64,000 nt of DNA from Aquilaria yunnanensis (taxonomy: Eukaryota; Streptophyta; Magnoliopsida; Malvales; Thymelaeaceae): positions 1,612,001 to 1,676,000 of the forward strand of contig CM077596.1 of NCBI GenBank assembly GCA_039654915.1. The letters run 5' to 3'. Shown piece after piece: positions 51,139-61,682 of the stretch. A program made the translations under genes and the position numbers. How positions within the stretch are numbered: the first letter of the stretch is position 1; each line of letters opens with the position of its first letter. The notes under the pieces were generated by a model. That model was not told where the DNA came from, did no database searches, and worked only from the letters and a program-made list of their open reading frames with translations.

Positions 51139-53206
51139 GAGTAAAATTCATTCGTGGTCCCCCTACTTTAAATATTGTTCTAAAGTGGTCTCTTTATTGT
51201 ATGATGTCATCATAAAATCCACTAACTGTATAATCACATTCCAAATCCATCATTTCCATCCATTTTGTTGTTAATTCAGACGAAAGGTGATGCCATGGTA
51301 GGCAAGTGGTCCTCATGGCAGCGCCAATCAACATTTCTGGGCTCAGAATTCCAAGTTGTCTTTGATTCTTTTTCTTAGATTTGTACACAAAATAGTCATT
51401 TTGAGTGGAAAAGGCTAGATATATGGTGGGAGGGAAAATTTTCTGGGTGAATTTTATAAGAGGAAAGGGGGAAGAAGAAAGCAGAGAGGTTGAATAATGA
51501 AGAGTTCTTACAGTGGGTATATCGGGTCATTAAAAGAGAAAGCTGGGGTGCCCAAGTGCTTGTGTGGCAAGCTTGCGGAGCTAAAAATGGCTTGGATTGA
51601 AAAAAATGCTGGAAAAAGATTATTAAGTTGTAGGAATTATGGGGTAGCATTTGTCAAAAACTTTAGGTCAGCTTTTCATGTTTGGAAGAGCTGATGGTAA
51701 TTTAGGTATTGGTTTTTTTTTTTTTTTGGTAGGGTGATGCATGCTTTCATTTTCAACAATGATATGATGATCAAACTCTAGAAAATTGTAGAGTTGTGAT
51801 TTGAGGCTTGCTGAAAAAAGTGGATGAAATCAAGAATGAAGTAGAGAAACAACAAGCAAAAGTATATGAGGCTGAGACAAATTTGAAGGAACTGGTTGGA
51901 ATGGTTGAGGGAAAAAAGGCAGAGTTAAGGAAAGTTTGTGAGAATAAGATTAAAATAAAGCATTCGGTTGAAGAAACAGAGGAAGAATTGAAGACACTTA
52001 GAATGAGGGTCAAGAAACTAAGGTGTTGTCTGGTTGTATCATGGATCTTTTTTCTTGCCTACATGTATTGGTAGGGCAATTTGTAGTGATGGGAAATGGA
52101 GTTAATTGAAGGAGGAAATAGGTGTGTGAAGCATCGTGTGGGTGGCTATAAGTGTAAGAAAATTGGTGGTGCTTTAAGTAGAGGCTTTAACTATGTGTGG
52201 TGTTGGGGCATGTGTATAGCACGAAATCCCAATTGCTTAACTAAACCATGTGTGATTTGTTTTGTGAACCTAAACATGCATCTTATTGTTACAAAGAATG
52301 ATTGGAAAACAGACACTAAAACACTAAGAAATTAACCAATGGATTGATGTATATATACAACTATAGTTTGGCAATTGAGTCACCTACATAGCAACAAAAA
52401 AATCCCTAACTACTGCCATGGACACAAAAGAACACCTGTGGCATCCTCAATAAGCCATAAGGTCAAAACATGTCATTGTCTCACTTTTGGCATACAAAAC
52501 AAGGCTACAACACGAAAAAAACAAAAACATTAAACCATATCCTACTAATCATCACATATAATAAATAACCCTAACATCCCCCACCCACCCCAACACACAT
52601 ATGACCCTACTGACATATCACCCCACAAACAAACAATAATATATGGCAATAGACAAAACATAATCCAGCTCCAAAATCACCCTTTACATTTATCTCGCTA
52701 CGAATGTAAGTAATTTATTTCAGGAAGGGTGCTTTACGATAATGTCAATTGCCTTCGTTTGGTTTCCTTAGTCCCCAGTCCGTCAACTGATTTCTCACCC
52801 CTACTACCTCACTAATTGATCAATCGAACAGACTTGTAACCTATTAACTTTTGTTTAAGGTTAATAGTCTTTAGAATTTCTCAGCGCTTTGGCTAAATAG
52901 GGGAAGTGGACAAGGTGGTTGGTGAAATTAAATGAAATGTCCCATCAGCTATACTTTTAAACGTCTCTAAGCCATTTACAATTGACAATGTGAAATTATG
53001 GGCCATGGAATGATGTTTCACACTTCCACGATGACACCTACCTCTTTACATTATCCCATTCCATCTGAGATAATGAAAAAATTAATGGAAGAGATTACTT
53101 TAGGATGCGATTATAAAGTGAAAGAACTTTATGATGGCACCATGCCAGTAAAATGACCACTTTAGGACAACGTTTAAAGTAAGAAGATTATGAATGGACT
53201 TTACTC
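51139..53206. mobile_element. MULE carrying a GRF-zinc-finger gene, 2.07 kb
   Basis: The left arm begins GAGTAAAATTCATTCGTGGT and the inverted right arm GAGTAAAGTCCATTCATAAT. The arms (51139-51290 and about 53080-53206) align over roughly 130 bp, sharing TACTTTAAA and CTAAAGTGGTC blocks. TTTCACCTAA flanks both ends exactly (51129-51138, 53207-53216), a 10-bp MULE-type target duplication. There is no transposase. The interior has a gene-like segment at 51497-52335. Confidence 0.9.
51497..52075 (+). pseudogene. GRF-type zinc finger / coiled-coil / membrane protein gene within the MULE
   Basis: The first segment (51497-51694) has CLCG at residues 21-24, then KNAGKRLLSCRNYG, which is the CxCG...NxGRxFxxCxNY core of GRF zinc fingers. 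The usual fourth ligand region (C-x-FFxW) is not preserved (FVKNF). The second segment (51808-52075) reads as a charged coiled coil of about 65 residues and ends with a hydrophobic stretch, CLVVSWIFFLAYMYW. This order, GRF finger, coiled coil, C-terminal membrane anchor, is that of a common plant gene family of unknown function. A TGA lies just before the second segment and I found no splice pair that joins the two in frame, so it is probably decayed. A further open frame at 52096-52335 has many Cys but no known domain. Confidence 0.6.
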
Positions 53207-53300
53207 TTTCACCTAACCATAGCACTCCAACAACTTAGCTATTAATGTTTAAACATAAAAGACTCATAACTGTTATTCACGTGTTGTAACAATCTTCATC

Positions 53301-55885
53301 CGGGGAGTCTGATATACTCCATGAGTATGTACTCCACGTAACGTTCCTCATTTCTTTCCTGTTAACTGTTAAGAGTGGTGAGAGAAGGGATTTTATCCCA
53401 TTACGTTAGTCAATCGGTGAGGAGATAAGGAAGAGAAATTTGTGGATTTTAACATAATTTACTTTCTGATTTAGTAGTAGTTATGGTAATTAATTTAAAA
53501 TATTTTCCTTGGTACTACAGCCGTGAGGCATGGTGTTGTTTGTCCTCTACTCATTTTCATCCCTTCGATTGTTTTTTTTTTTTTACTTTTGCTTTTATAT
53601 TCTCGATATGTTCTTTGACTTGAACGATTTCCCACCAAGCAACAAGTTTTCGCTTGATGTGCTAGAGAAGGGGAAGGAAATGAAACCACAACAGACTATT
53701 ATGTAGCCTCTTTTTTTAATTTATTTTTCAACTTTAATGTACACATTAACTTGTCTGAGTGGCTTCCGAAATTAGTTTAGCGCGTCTGCATATATTTTTA
53801 TGTTGCCATGGTTTGGGTTGCTGAGTTGCATTTTCGTGGGACGTATGCAATAAACTGAACATGGATTATATGAAACTAAATTTCCTTTGTATTACTTTTA
53901 CAAAACTTATATACAAAAGTACATGTGTGCTTTTTTATTTAACTCAAATGACTATTTTAATTCCGTTTTTTTTTTACCTCTTTTACCATTCAAACCAAAG
54001 TTGGCCGTTGATGATTTGTATTAAATTGAGATTGTTACGTATGTCTATCATGGTACCCAGTATAACTGGTTGAAATCCTTGTTTAATATTCATGAGAATA
54101 CTGTGTATACCATTGGAGAAACTAGTTTCAGTTTGTGAAAATTTGCCTCAAAATGTATTAAACTGATCGCATAAGTTAAGAACAAAAAAATACATTCCAA
54201 ATAACAATGAATATGAAAACCCAGTCATCCCAAGTTGAAAAAAAAAATTTTGCCCCTATGTGGATGTATCATCACTTGCCATGGTATACCCTTGAGCCAT
54301 ATCACATCATTACCATTATCAGGATAAATACTTACTACATCATAATACAAAAATGCACCAGTTTTATACAAATAGACTCCAGTTTCATTCACCAGTTAAT
54401 ACAAAAATACACCAGTTTCATACATTTAAGGTTCCAGTTTACTTCAACAATCAATACAAGCAAGTTATTTACAGGACAATACAAACAAGCACCAATTTCA
54501 TACATACAGTATCCAGTTTCATTCATATGTCAATACAAACACATTAACTACAGTATAATACAAACAACTACTAGTTTCATACAGAGGGCCACCAATTTCA
54601 TACATCCAATCTCTAGTCTCATACAAATGGGCACCAGTTCCATGCTTCTAGTCTTAGATCTTATACAAACGGGCACCAATTCTATACGTCTAGTCTTTAG
54701 TTTCATACAATACTACGTATCTTTTTTTTCCTAGCCAATCAAAGCAATATAGTGACATTGAACGAACCCAAGGAGATTTGTAAATGATCCGAACAACCTC
54801 TCATCCGATAGCATTACTAAAATTTCATACAAATTAAATACAGTATATAAAATTTCACACCATCACTATCCAACATCATACAAGCATGTTTCCTAGACAA
54901 TAACACAACAACACACCAGTATCATACACATACTCGCTGTTTCAAGGCAAAGTCAAACCAGAATGGAACATAATTTATTGGGAAAAAGTTGTCCATACAA
55001 AAATGTAACGCACACGAATTACATTTATACAAATACCTCCTAATTCCATACAAATAAACACCAAATCCATACAAAACCATACTACAACCATACACTTGTA
55101 GGAAAGAATAAACCAATTTTGTTTCATTGTCCCCCATGTTACCATATTCTTTCACACTAAAACGAAGAGAATACATTAAAAAACACATTTCTTTCACCTT
55201 CATACTTTCACACTTACAACAAATTACTAGACCATACATTGAAACCACATTTTATTTCTCCTGTCCGCACATACATCCACCGCTACTTACACATGAAAAC
55301 ACACTTTAATTCACAATTGCTTTTGTAAACCCGATTCCATACACAGCTGTCCACCTTCATTCTTTTTAACCACGACTACTATAGTTATCACCCATATCTA
55401 AGCCATTCCAACAATACCCAATTTCATACTTCTTTACAAAACCAGAATCTAGCTAATACATATGAACCCAAAATCCCTAAAGTGCTATTTTATACAAAAT
55501 TTACCCAGAACCTTACAAAATCAAAAGGATAGAGCCGTTGGAGCCATTACTCTAAATTGGAAGGCAATTAGATCCTCCCTCTGCTGTATCGCCATTGTTC
55601 TGGGTTTCTACAACACCCAATTAGTCACTGGAATGGCGCTGATGCCGCTGTGTCTGGGTTTCGAAGATGAATGGGAAAAAAAAAACCTAATATGTCGTTT
55701 CGGGTGTTTTGGCATCAAATTGGTAGGATTTGGGGAGCATATCTCTGATGCATGGATTTGAGAATTCATCCCTGATTTTTCGCAGTTTCTATTTACCTTC
55801 AAACCAAGAAACGGCTACTAAATCGTAACGCCACTTAACATCTATTAAGTGGAGTGTATACTCCGTGAGGATAGTGGCAAATCCC
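53301..55885. mobile_element. MULE with imperfect ends and a motif array, 2.59 kb
   Basis: The left end (from CGGGGAGTC) and the inverted right end (from GGGATTTGCC) align imperfectly over about 45 bp, sharing TAT[AC]CTC and GAGTAT[GA][TC]ACTCCAC[GT]TAA. ATCTTCATC flanks both sides exactly (53292-53300 and 55886-55894), a 9-bp target duplication. The weak inverted ends and the 9-bp duplication fit the VANDAL-like (non-TIR) branch of MULEs. No transposase was found. Short ORFs at 54207-54734 and 55248-54922 are by-products of the repeated motif. Confidence 0.72.
54350..54711. repeat. Array of a degenerate ~14-bp motif, consensus near CCAGTTTCATACA
   Basis: About 14 variants of (A/C)CAGTTTCATACA(A) lie on the plus strand at irregular spacing averaging roughly 25 bp, for example near 54357, 54378, 54411, 54491, 54512, 54571, 54591, 54612 and 54676. 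More scattered relatives continue to about 55080. Spacing is not fixed, so this is an interspersed motif array, not a simple tandem repeat. Confidence 0.75.
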
Positions 55886-55894
55886 ATCTTCATC

Positions 55895-56617
55895 ACTCCA
55901 AAGTTCAAAGCATATTAAAGAAGCATGCAACATCGAAAGGCAATTGAATGTTATCTCTTAATGTTCGTTAAATAATCACAAAGACAAGATGCATCTCTTG
56001 TAGGTGGATTCATAGAGAACGAATCAATTCTTCATTATTATTTTTTTTAAGTTATAAGTTGAGAAAGAGGCTGGGCTTACCTATCTGAATTGGGAAACAA
56101 AAAATTAGACAACAAACTCTACAAAATAAACCCCAAATTGATTCAACACTATCTCACAAGTGATCTTGGATTTTAAATTTTCCTCAACCTTTACTGAAAA
56201 TCAAAAGAGAATATGGAAATCAACCTTTACTAAAGGAACAAAATAAAAGCTTTTTGTTTAACTTATGGTTCTTATTTGGAAGATTAGTTAGCAATTTTAG
56301 ATAGAAGATGCTCGACGAAGAAGATGGCAACTGAAGGAATGAAATAGTGGGAGCGCTAATGGCCATGAGCATGGGTCAACTTCAGGTCGTGAAAATGATT
56401 CCTAAAACAAATAGCATCAATGCAAGAAAAAAAATTACTCCTCATCCTACTTTCTTTGCTTCATTTAACTTTTTTGACTAGTTTAACTTGAATTTATTCA
56501 TATTATTTTTTGTCAGAAAAAATTAAAAAAAATAAATTTAGAAACTATAAATCTTGATTTATCATTTATATATAATTTTTTTTTTACTTATATGCTAAAA
56601 TGTTAGAAATAAAAAAT
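55895..56617. other. Intergenic DNA between MULE and mariner-like element
   Basis: AT-rich, no gene or RNA recognised. Confidence 0.5.
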
Positions 56618-56749
56618 TACTCCCTCCGTCCCAATTTCTTTGCACCATTTTCCTTTTTGGGTTGTCCCAAATTCTTTGCACCATTTCCCAATTTAGTAAA
56701 TTTTTCACAGTTTAATTACCATTATGCCCTCATTTAAACAACCACTTTA

Positions 56750-56975
56750 AAGCTTAAATATACTCCAGATAATTCCCAAACATACAACACCTTCGTCTCA
56801 ATTCGAATCCCTAACCTCCACTCCTTCCCTCTATGTTTGAAGCTTCGCATCGACGCCGAGACGAATCCATCCATCGATCATCGGCGAGATCTGGCTGAAA
56901 TCGCCACCCGAAGTAGAGGCGAAGACTAGCCCAATCTCTTCATTCATCGTTGTGCACCATTTCAGGTATGACAAC
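56750..56975 (+). promoter_or_regulatory. Probable 5' leader/first exon of the plus-strand gene in the mariner-like element
   Basis: This is a GC-richer block with C-rich words ending at TTTCAG/GTATGA near 56965-56971. It looks like a 5' UTR exon with a splice donor, oriented towards the ORF at 57776. The inference rests on composition and one splice-like junction. Confidence 0.35.
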
Positions 56976-57775
56976 CCACAATTTCTCCGATATCTTTGTT
57001 TTGATTTTGGTCTTGTAGGTTTAGGGCACTTGGTTTCATTTTGATTAGTCTTCCAGGTCTTTCCACTCTCAACTACAACTAATAGTCTAGCATAGGCCTG
57101 AAGACAAAGACACATTTGACAATGGCTTGGTTTAATGCTTTTTCCAGTTGAAAACCGTGGAAATACCCATTTGAGGTGTTGTGCACTGGTAGATGAGTAA
57201 TTAGGCTAGGTAAACTCAATCAATAAGTTACATTGCATAAGAAAAGTTGATTGACCAAGAAATTCAAGCAAATACCTGAAAATGTAGTTTGGGCTATTGG
57301 AATGAAACCTGTTAGAAATTATACAAGAATTCCAATTTGAAAATCAGATTGAAATAACTACCTATTTTTGGCTGAATGATTGAACATATATGTTTTGTTA
57401 ACCAAGTAGAACCCGATGGAAGCATTAAAATAGTAGGCTCAACCACAAATGAAAACTTGTACAAACAAACCTCTAGAATTAGTTCTTAAATCTGTAGAAT
57501 CTAGCCTGAATTGTACAACCTTGAAAATTTCTCATTTTTACTGCAAAAATAGGTCTACATGTCCCAAATATGGTTTAAATCTTGCACTTAAGTTTCAGGA
57601 AAAAACATCTTTCCTAGCAAAAAGTTTATCACATGGTGAAACTTATGAAGTTAAAAAACAATGCTTCAAAATTTTCTTCATTGCTACTGCGTTTATCAAA
57701 TCAGCCAGCTTGGATGTTGTTTTTTTTTCATTTTTTCTCTTCTCTACCTTCTCTGATATGCGGCTATCCTAACTC

Positions 57776-58252
57776 ATGTTTTTATGTCATCATCTATGGG
57801 GTTGTGCTGGTTGGTTAAGTACACTCATGAACACCCAAGAAAAGTCGACATCTTCCGGTCGGGGATCAAATGCCACACATGTGTTAACAGAGCTACTGGA
57901 TATTTCCTCACAGCAGGTAACAGAGCCACTAGATTGTTCTTCAAAGCAGGCCATATCTTCAGATCAAAAGGCTTCACAAAAGGTGTTTATCCCTCCTGCC
58001 TCATTGGAGTCATGCACTTCTCCACTGTTGAGGACTTGTGCTACAGCACCTTTGAAGCCTAGTAACATGGGAAACGTCATGGTCATGCTTTCAAGCCTCC
58101 CAGGCGTTGTGACAGGAGATGAGTTCTGGATGGTAGCTGCTACATATTTGATGACATCAAAGCCTGCGAGAGAGTCTGTAGTTTGCGAGGCCATATGTCC
58201 GGAGTTAAGAATAAAATGGCTACGTGGACAAGTGCAAAATTTCAAAATGTAG
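57776..58252 (+). CDS. Second ORF of the mariner-like element, unknown function
   Basis: An open frame of 158 codons. The first 17 residues look like intron read-through, so a start at Met18 (57827) or an upstream exon is likely. The protein is Ser/Thr-rich up to residue 80, then has GDEFWMVAATYLMTSKPARE and a CPELRIKWLRGQ ending. This C-terminal block recalls the short conserved block at the end of Myb/SANT-like proteins linked to plant transposons (a helical segment with WLR near the end), but the match is weak. It lies on the strand opposite the transposase, so the two genes are convergent. I do not recognise the protein further. Confidence 0.45.
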   Translation: MFLCHHLWGCAGWLSTLMNTQEKSTSSGRGSNATHVLTELLDISSQQVTEPLDCSSKQAISSDQKASQKVFIPPASLESCTSPLLRTCATAPLKPSNMGNVMVMLSSLPGVVTGDEFWMVAATYLMTSKPARESVVCEAICPELRIKWLRGQVQNFKM

Positions 58253-58725
58253 TGTAGTACATTAAGTGTTTTTTGTGTTGCTGAAGAAGCTTAAATGAGT
58301 AGTGCTCAAGAGTGTAAAAAAATTGTTTCTCTTGAGTATCTTCATTTATCATGTACCTAGGTGAAATTGTAAGAACTAATGCAACTACAATTGAATTGTA
58401 GTGCATTCACTTGTGTATATTTTGTTGGGAAACAGGTTTTTCATGAACCTGCATCTTTTGTAACTTACAAATGACTTAACCCTTGTTAAGCAACTAATGA
58501 AATGAAGATCAGATTTTTGTACATTATGTTTTGTTGTGTTTGTGTTGCTTATTATTGTTGTTGTTGATCTTCTTCTTCTTCTATTTGTGGGGTTAAGTTG
58601 CTGAATTTATCCTATGGATTAGAGTTTCAACTTTCAACTTGTGACAAAAGAATTTGAAAGGAAGAGTCTGGACTTATTGCAGGAGGTGGCTTGGCTAAGA
58701 GAAGGAAGTAAAAATGGATGGAAAA

Positions 58726-58921
58726 CTTGCAGTTGCCTACAGAAATGAACTGAACAAAAACCTGGAAGTTGCAAACCTGAACTGAAAGTTGCCTGCAGAA
58801 CTGAACTGAACAAAAACTACTGAAAAACTTGCAGGCACCTGCAAAACTAAACTGAAAAACTTGCAGGCACTTGCAGAACTGAACTGAAAAACTTGCAGGC
58901 ACCTGCAGAACTGAACTGAAG
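58726..58921. repeat. Minisatellite of ~39-bp units
   Basis: The words GAACTGAACTGAAAAACTTG and CAGGCACCTGCAGAA recur about four to five times with small changes. The array ends exactly where direct-repeat copy A begins. Confidence 0.75.
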
Positions 58922-59300
58922 TTATTGAAACAAGGAATTTGGCCATTGTCTTCAAAGACTGCAGAATTCTGCAGAAAAAAAAACCTGAAAAATCTGGTTA
59001 TAGGGAACGAATCTGTTTCTAGGCATGTCATTAAAATCAGACTTCACAACCACATTTCTTTTGTAAAAAATAACCTACTTAACCATGATGGGGAACTAGA
59101 ATCTCTTAGTTGTGTAATATGAACAATGAAGCTAATTGTATCCATGAAATTCAAGCAAAATGAGCTTAAAGGCTGCTGGTTTTTTATATTAACCTTCAAT
59201 TTTAGAGTTTATGGTTCAAACATGTTTCTAATATGACTTTAAGCATGTTTGCAAAACTAGAGGCTTGCCTAGTCACTTTAGCAAAAAGTCAGACTCGAGT
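58922..59300. repeat. Direct repeat, copy A
   Basis: It runs from TATTGAAACAAGGAATTTGG to GACTCGAGTTATC and matches 59789-60178 at roughly nine bases in ten. It is non-coding apart from short shadows. Confidence 0.85.
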
Positions 59301-59311
59301 TATCCGAATGA

Positions 59312-59671
59312 ATGAGGGTTTCTGACAGCATCATGGGAAAGATCAACCAGAAGAACAACAATAGGACTGTAGAAAAAAGGGAGGAAGATTACAGAAGCAT
59401 GGGATTAGACCTTGTGTCTGGTCTCAGCTCTGAACTCTATCATGTCAAGAAAACAGCAACTCTTGATCTTGATGTTCTTGCTAGCTCAGTGTCAAACCTG
59501 TCAGATGGAATGACCAAGTTGCACTGGTTGGTGACAAACAACTTGTCCGGGGATGAGAAAAGTGGGAGCTTCATTAGTTCAATGAACTCCTTCATAAACT
59601 ATGCAGAGAGGAATCTGAAGGAGTTGAAGGAAGATGAGGATAGAGTGCTTTTGCATGTAAGGGAGATTTGA
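59312..59671 (+). pseudogene. Formin FH2-domain fragment inside the mariner-like element
   Basis: One uninterrupted frame of 119 codons starts MRVSDSIMGKINQKN and includes EEDYRSMGLDLVSGLSSEL, VKKTATLDLDVLASSVSNLS, NSFINYAERNLKELKEDEDR and ends LHVREI then a stop. This is the continuous C-terminal part of a plant class I formin FH2 domain, about a quarter to a third of it, of the FH11-like type. Full formins are far longer and continue with EYFHG and a further helical part, which are missing here. The fragment starts within about 12 bp of the end of direct-repeat copy A. No stops or frameshifts lie inside. It is most likely host sequence captured by the element. Expression or function is unknown. 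Confidence 0.85.
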
Positions 59672-59788
59672 ACTACTCTATTTGACTTAAGAGCTGAATT
59701 TTTCAAATGAGAAGCTTTAGATTCTAAAAGTTTTGCAGATGCTTCTACCCCATAATATAAAACTTGTTCAAGCTAGAAAAATTGTTAA

Positions 59789-60178
59789 AGCTATTGAAAC
59801 AAGGAATTTGGCCATGAAAATCAAAGGCTGCAGAATTCTGCAGGAAAAAAAAACCCTAAAAAATCTGGTTACAGTGATCAATTCTGTTTCTAGGCCTAAC
59901 TTTAAAACCAGACTTCACAACCACGTTTCTTTTGTCAAAAATAACCTGTTTAACCATGATGGGGAACTAGAATATCTTAGTTGTGTAATATGAACATTGA
60001 AGCTAATTATATCCATGAAATTCAGGTAAAATGAGCTTCAAGGTTGCTGGTTTTTATATTAAGCATCAAGTTTAGAGTTTATGGTTCAAACATCTTTATA
60101 ATGTGACTTTAAGCATGTTTGTCAAACTAGAGGCTTGACTAGTCACTTTAGCAAAAAGTCAGACTCGAGTTATCAGAT
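59789..60178. repeat. Direct repeat, copy B
   Basis: Second copy of 58922-59300, in the same orientation and starting 867 bp further on. The formin fragment and about 120 bp of other sequence lie between the copies. Confidence 0.85.
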
Positions 60179-60358
60179 ACACTTCAAAAGGTTGCACATA
60201 GTTTCAGCAGCTAGGAAACCTTCACAATGACAGGCACTAACATTAAAACAAAAAAAAACCCAGCTTTAACCTTACAGTACATTATCTACAAACATTCAAA
60301 AGTCAGTGCTGTACACCACCAACATTATGTACCGTTTCCATACAAAATGCCATACATT

Positions 60359-61682
60359 TTAACCCTCTAACAATGCCAGGCCTGCCTCGATCAGTTCAAC
60401 AGGGACAGGAACTTGTGTTGGCAGATTACCTTCTTCCTCCAACCTTATCTTGTTTACATGTGGTATCTTGTACCCATTACAACCATTCACCTTCATCACC
60501 TCAAGCATACATAACTGTAAAGTGACGAACACATGATTCAACATTGTCGATGGGAACTCATAAAAGGCTTTCTCAACGACAGCTACTAATTCATCAATAT
60601 TCTTCAATGAATGTTGATGTTGTACAGACTGAATGGCCCGAAAAAACCCCAAATCCAACACATTCAAGTCAGGGCTATTAGGAGGTTGGCATACCAATTG
60701 AACGTTAAGGCCGGTTCTTCTTGCAGCTTCATGGAAATCAAAATCATCAACCTTAAGATGAGGTTTCGCATTATCTTGTTGAATGTAAATTGTTCTTCCA
60801 GGAGTTGAGTGAGGCCATTTCTGTTGAATTGCAGGTAAAACCTTCTCAATTAAGTAAGCCTTAACAACTTCTTTTGTAACAGAACCTATAGCCTTCGTCT
60901 CTAATGTTCCAGCTGCTCGATTTTTGCTTCTTCTTACTGCAGGCTCTTTATATATGAAAGGAAAAATCCTAATTTTCCCAGAAAATTCAGTCTCTTTTAT
61001 TGGATCATACCTTGGCCTAGCGACAGCAGCCAAAAACATTACTTTGGTTATGAACCGCTTGCTTTTACAGCTGCGAATAGGATCTGGTTCATTAGGCAAC
61101 AAATAATACTTCTCTGATTTTTTGCTTATGTAAAACCATTTTTCATCTATATGGACATAATCATACATATCAATGAACATCAGATTACGCACAATAGAGT
61201 TATTTTCAACCATAGAGAGACAAAACCTCAATCTTTCTTTCTTGTTTTCTTCTGTTAGAAAAGGCTTTATGGCATTTGAGTGGCGCCTTAGAGCACCTTC
61301 TTTGCATCGTCTATGTAGAGTGGACTTGGACATATTTAGCTCGATTGCAATTGTTCTGATAGTTGTCCGTCGATATAAAGGGAGTTCCCTCACTCGAGTT
61401 GGATCAACAGTCACTCTTTTCCGTCCAGTGTGACCAGGAAGCTTTGTAATCAACTCAATGGGTCTGCCATTAGCTATTTGTTCCTTCGCCTCATTCCAAA
61501 TTCGCCGAACCGTTTGACGGCTGACGAAAAACTGATTGCCAACTGCTGAAATCGAACCTCTCTTTATTTTGCCCTTGCTGTTGCGCTCTTTTCAGCAAAG
61601 CCACACACATTGCTGCCCTTTCGTCCTTACTCAACACATGGTGGCGCTTCCTCTTAATTTCATCAGTCGAAGGTGAACTCAT
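60359..61682 (-). pseudogene. Mariner-like transposase (DD39D) with an N-terminal frameshift
   Basis: The main frame (61453-60359, 364 codons) has helix-turn-helix text (TIRTIAIELNMSKSTLHRR), then HIDEKWFYI, YIQQDNAKPH and PNSPDLNVLDLGFF. The three catalytic aspartates are complete (Asp103, Asp227 and Asp267 of this piece) with 39 residues between the second and third, the plant DD39D type. The start, MSSPSTDEIKRKRHH at 61682, lies in another frame. The two frames join across 61490-61590, where a Q/G-rich run (CAACAGCAAGGGCAAAA) marks a small indel. With one indel the full protein would be near 440 residues, a normal size. The expected role is cutting and joining at the CTCCCTCC ends in the nucleus. 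As it stands it is broken unless an intron or sequencing error explains the shift. Confidence 0.88.

Noticed and set aside
54207..54734. 175-codon ORF rich in Ile, Ser, Phe and Thr
   Set aside because: It is produced by reading through the short-motif array; the repeated SFIQ/TSFI words come from the DNA motif, and there is no domain.
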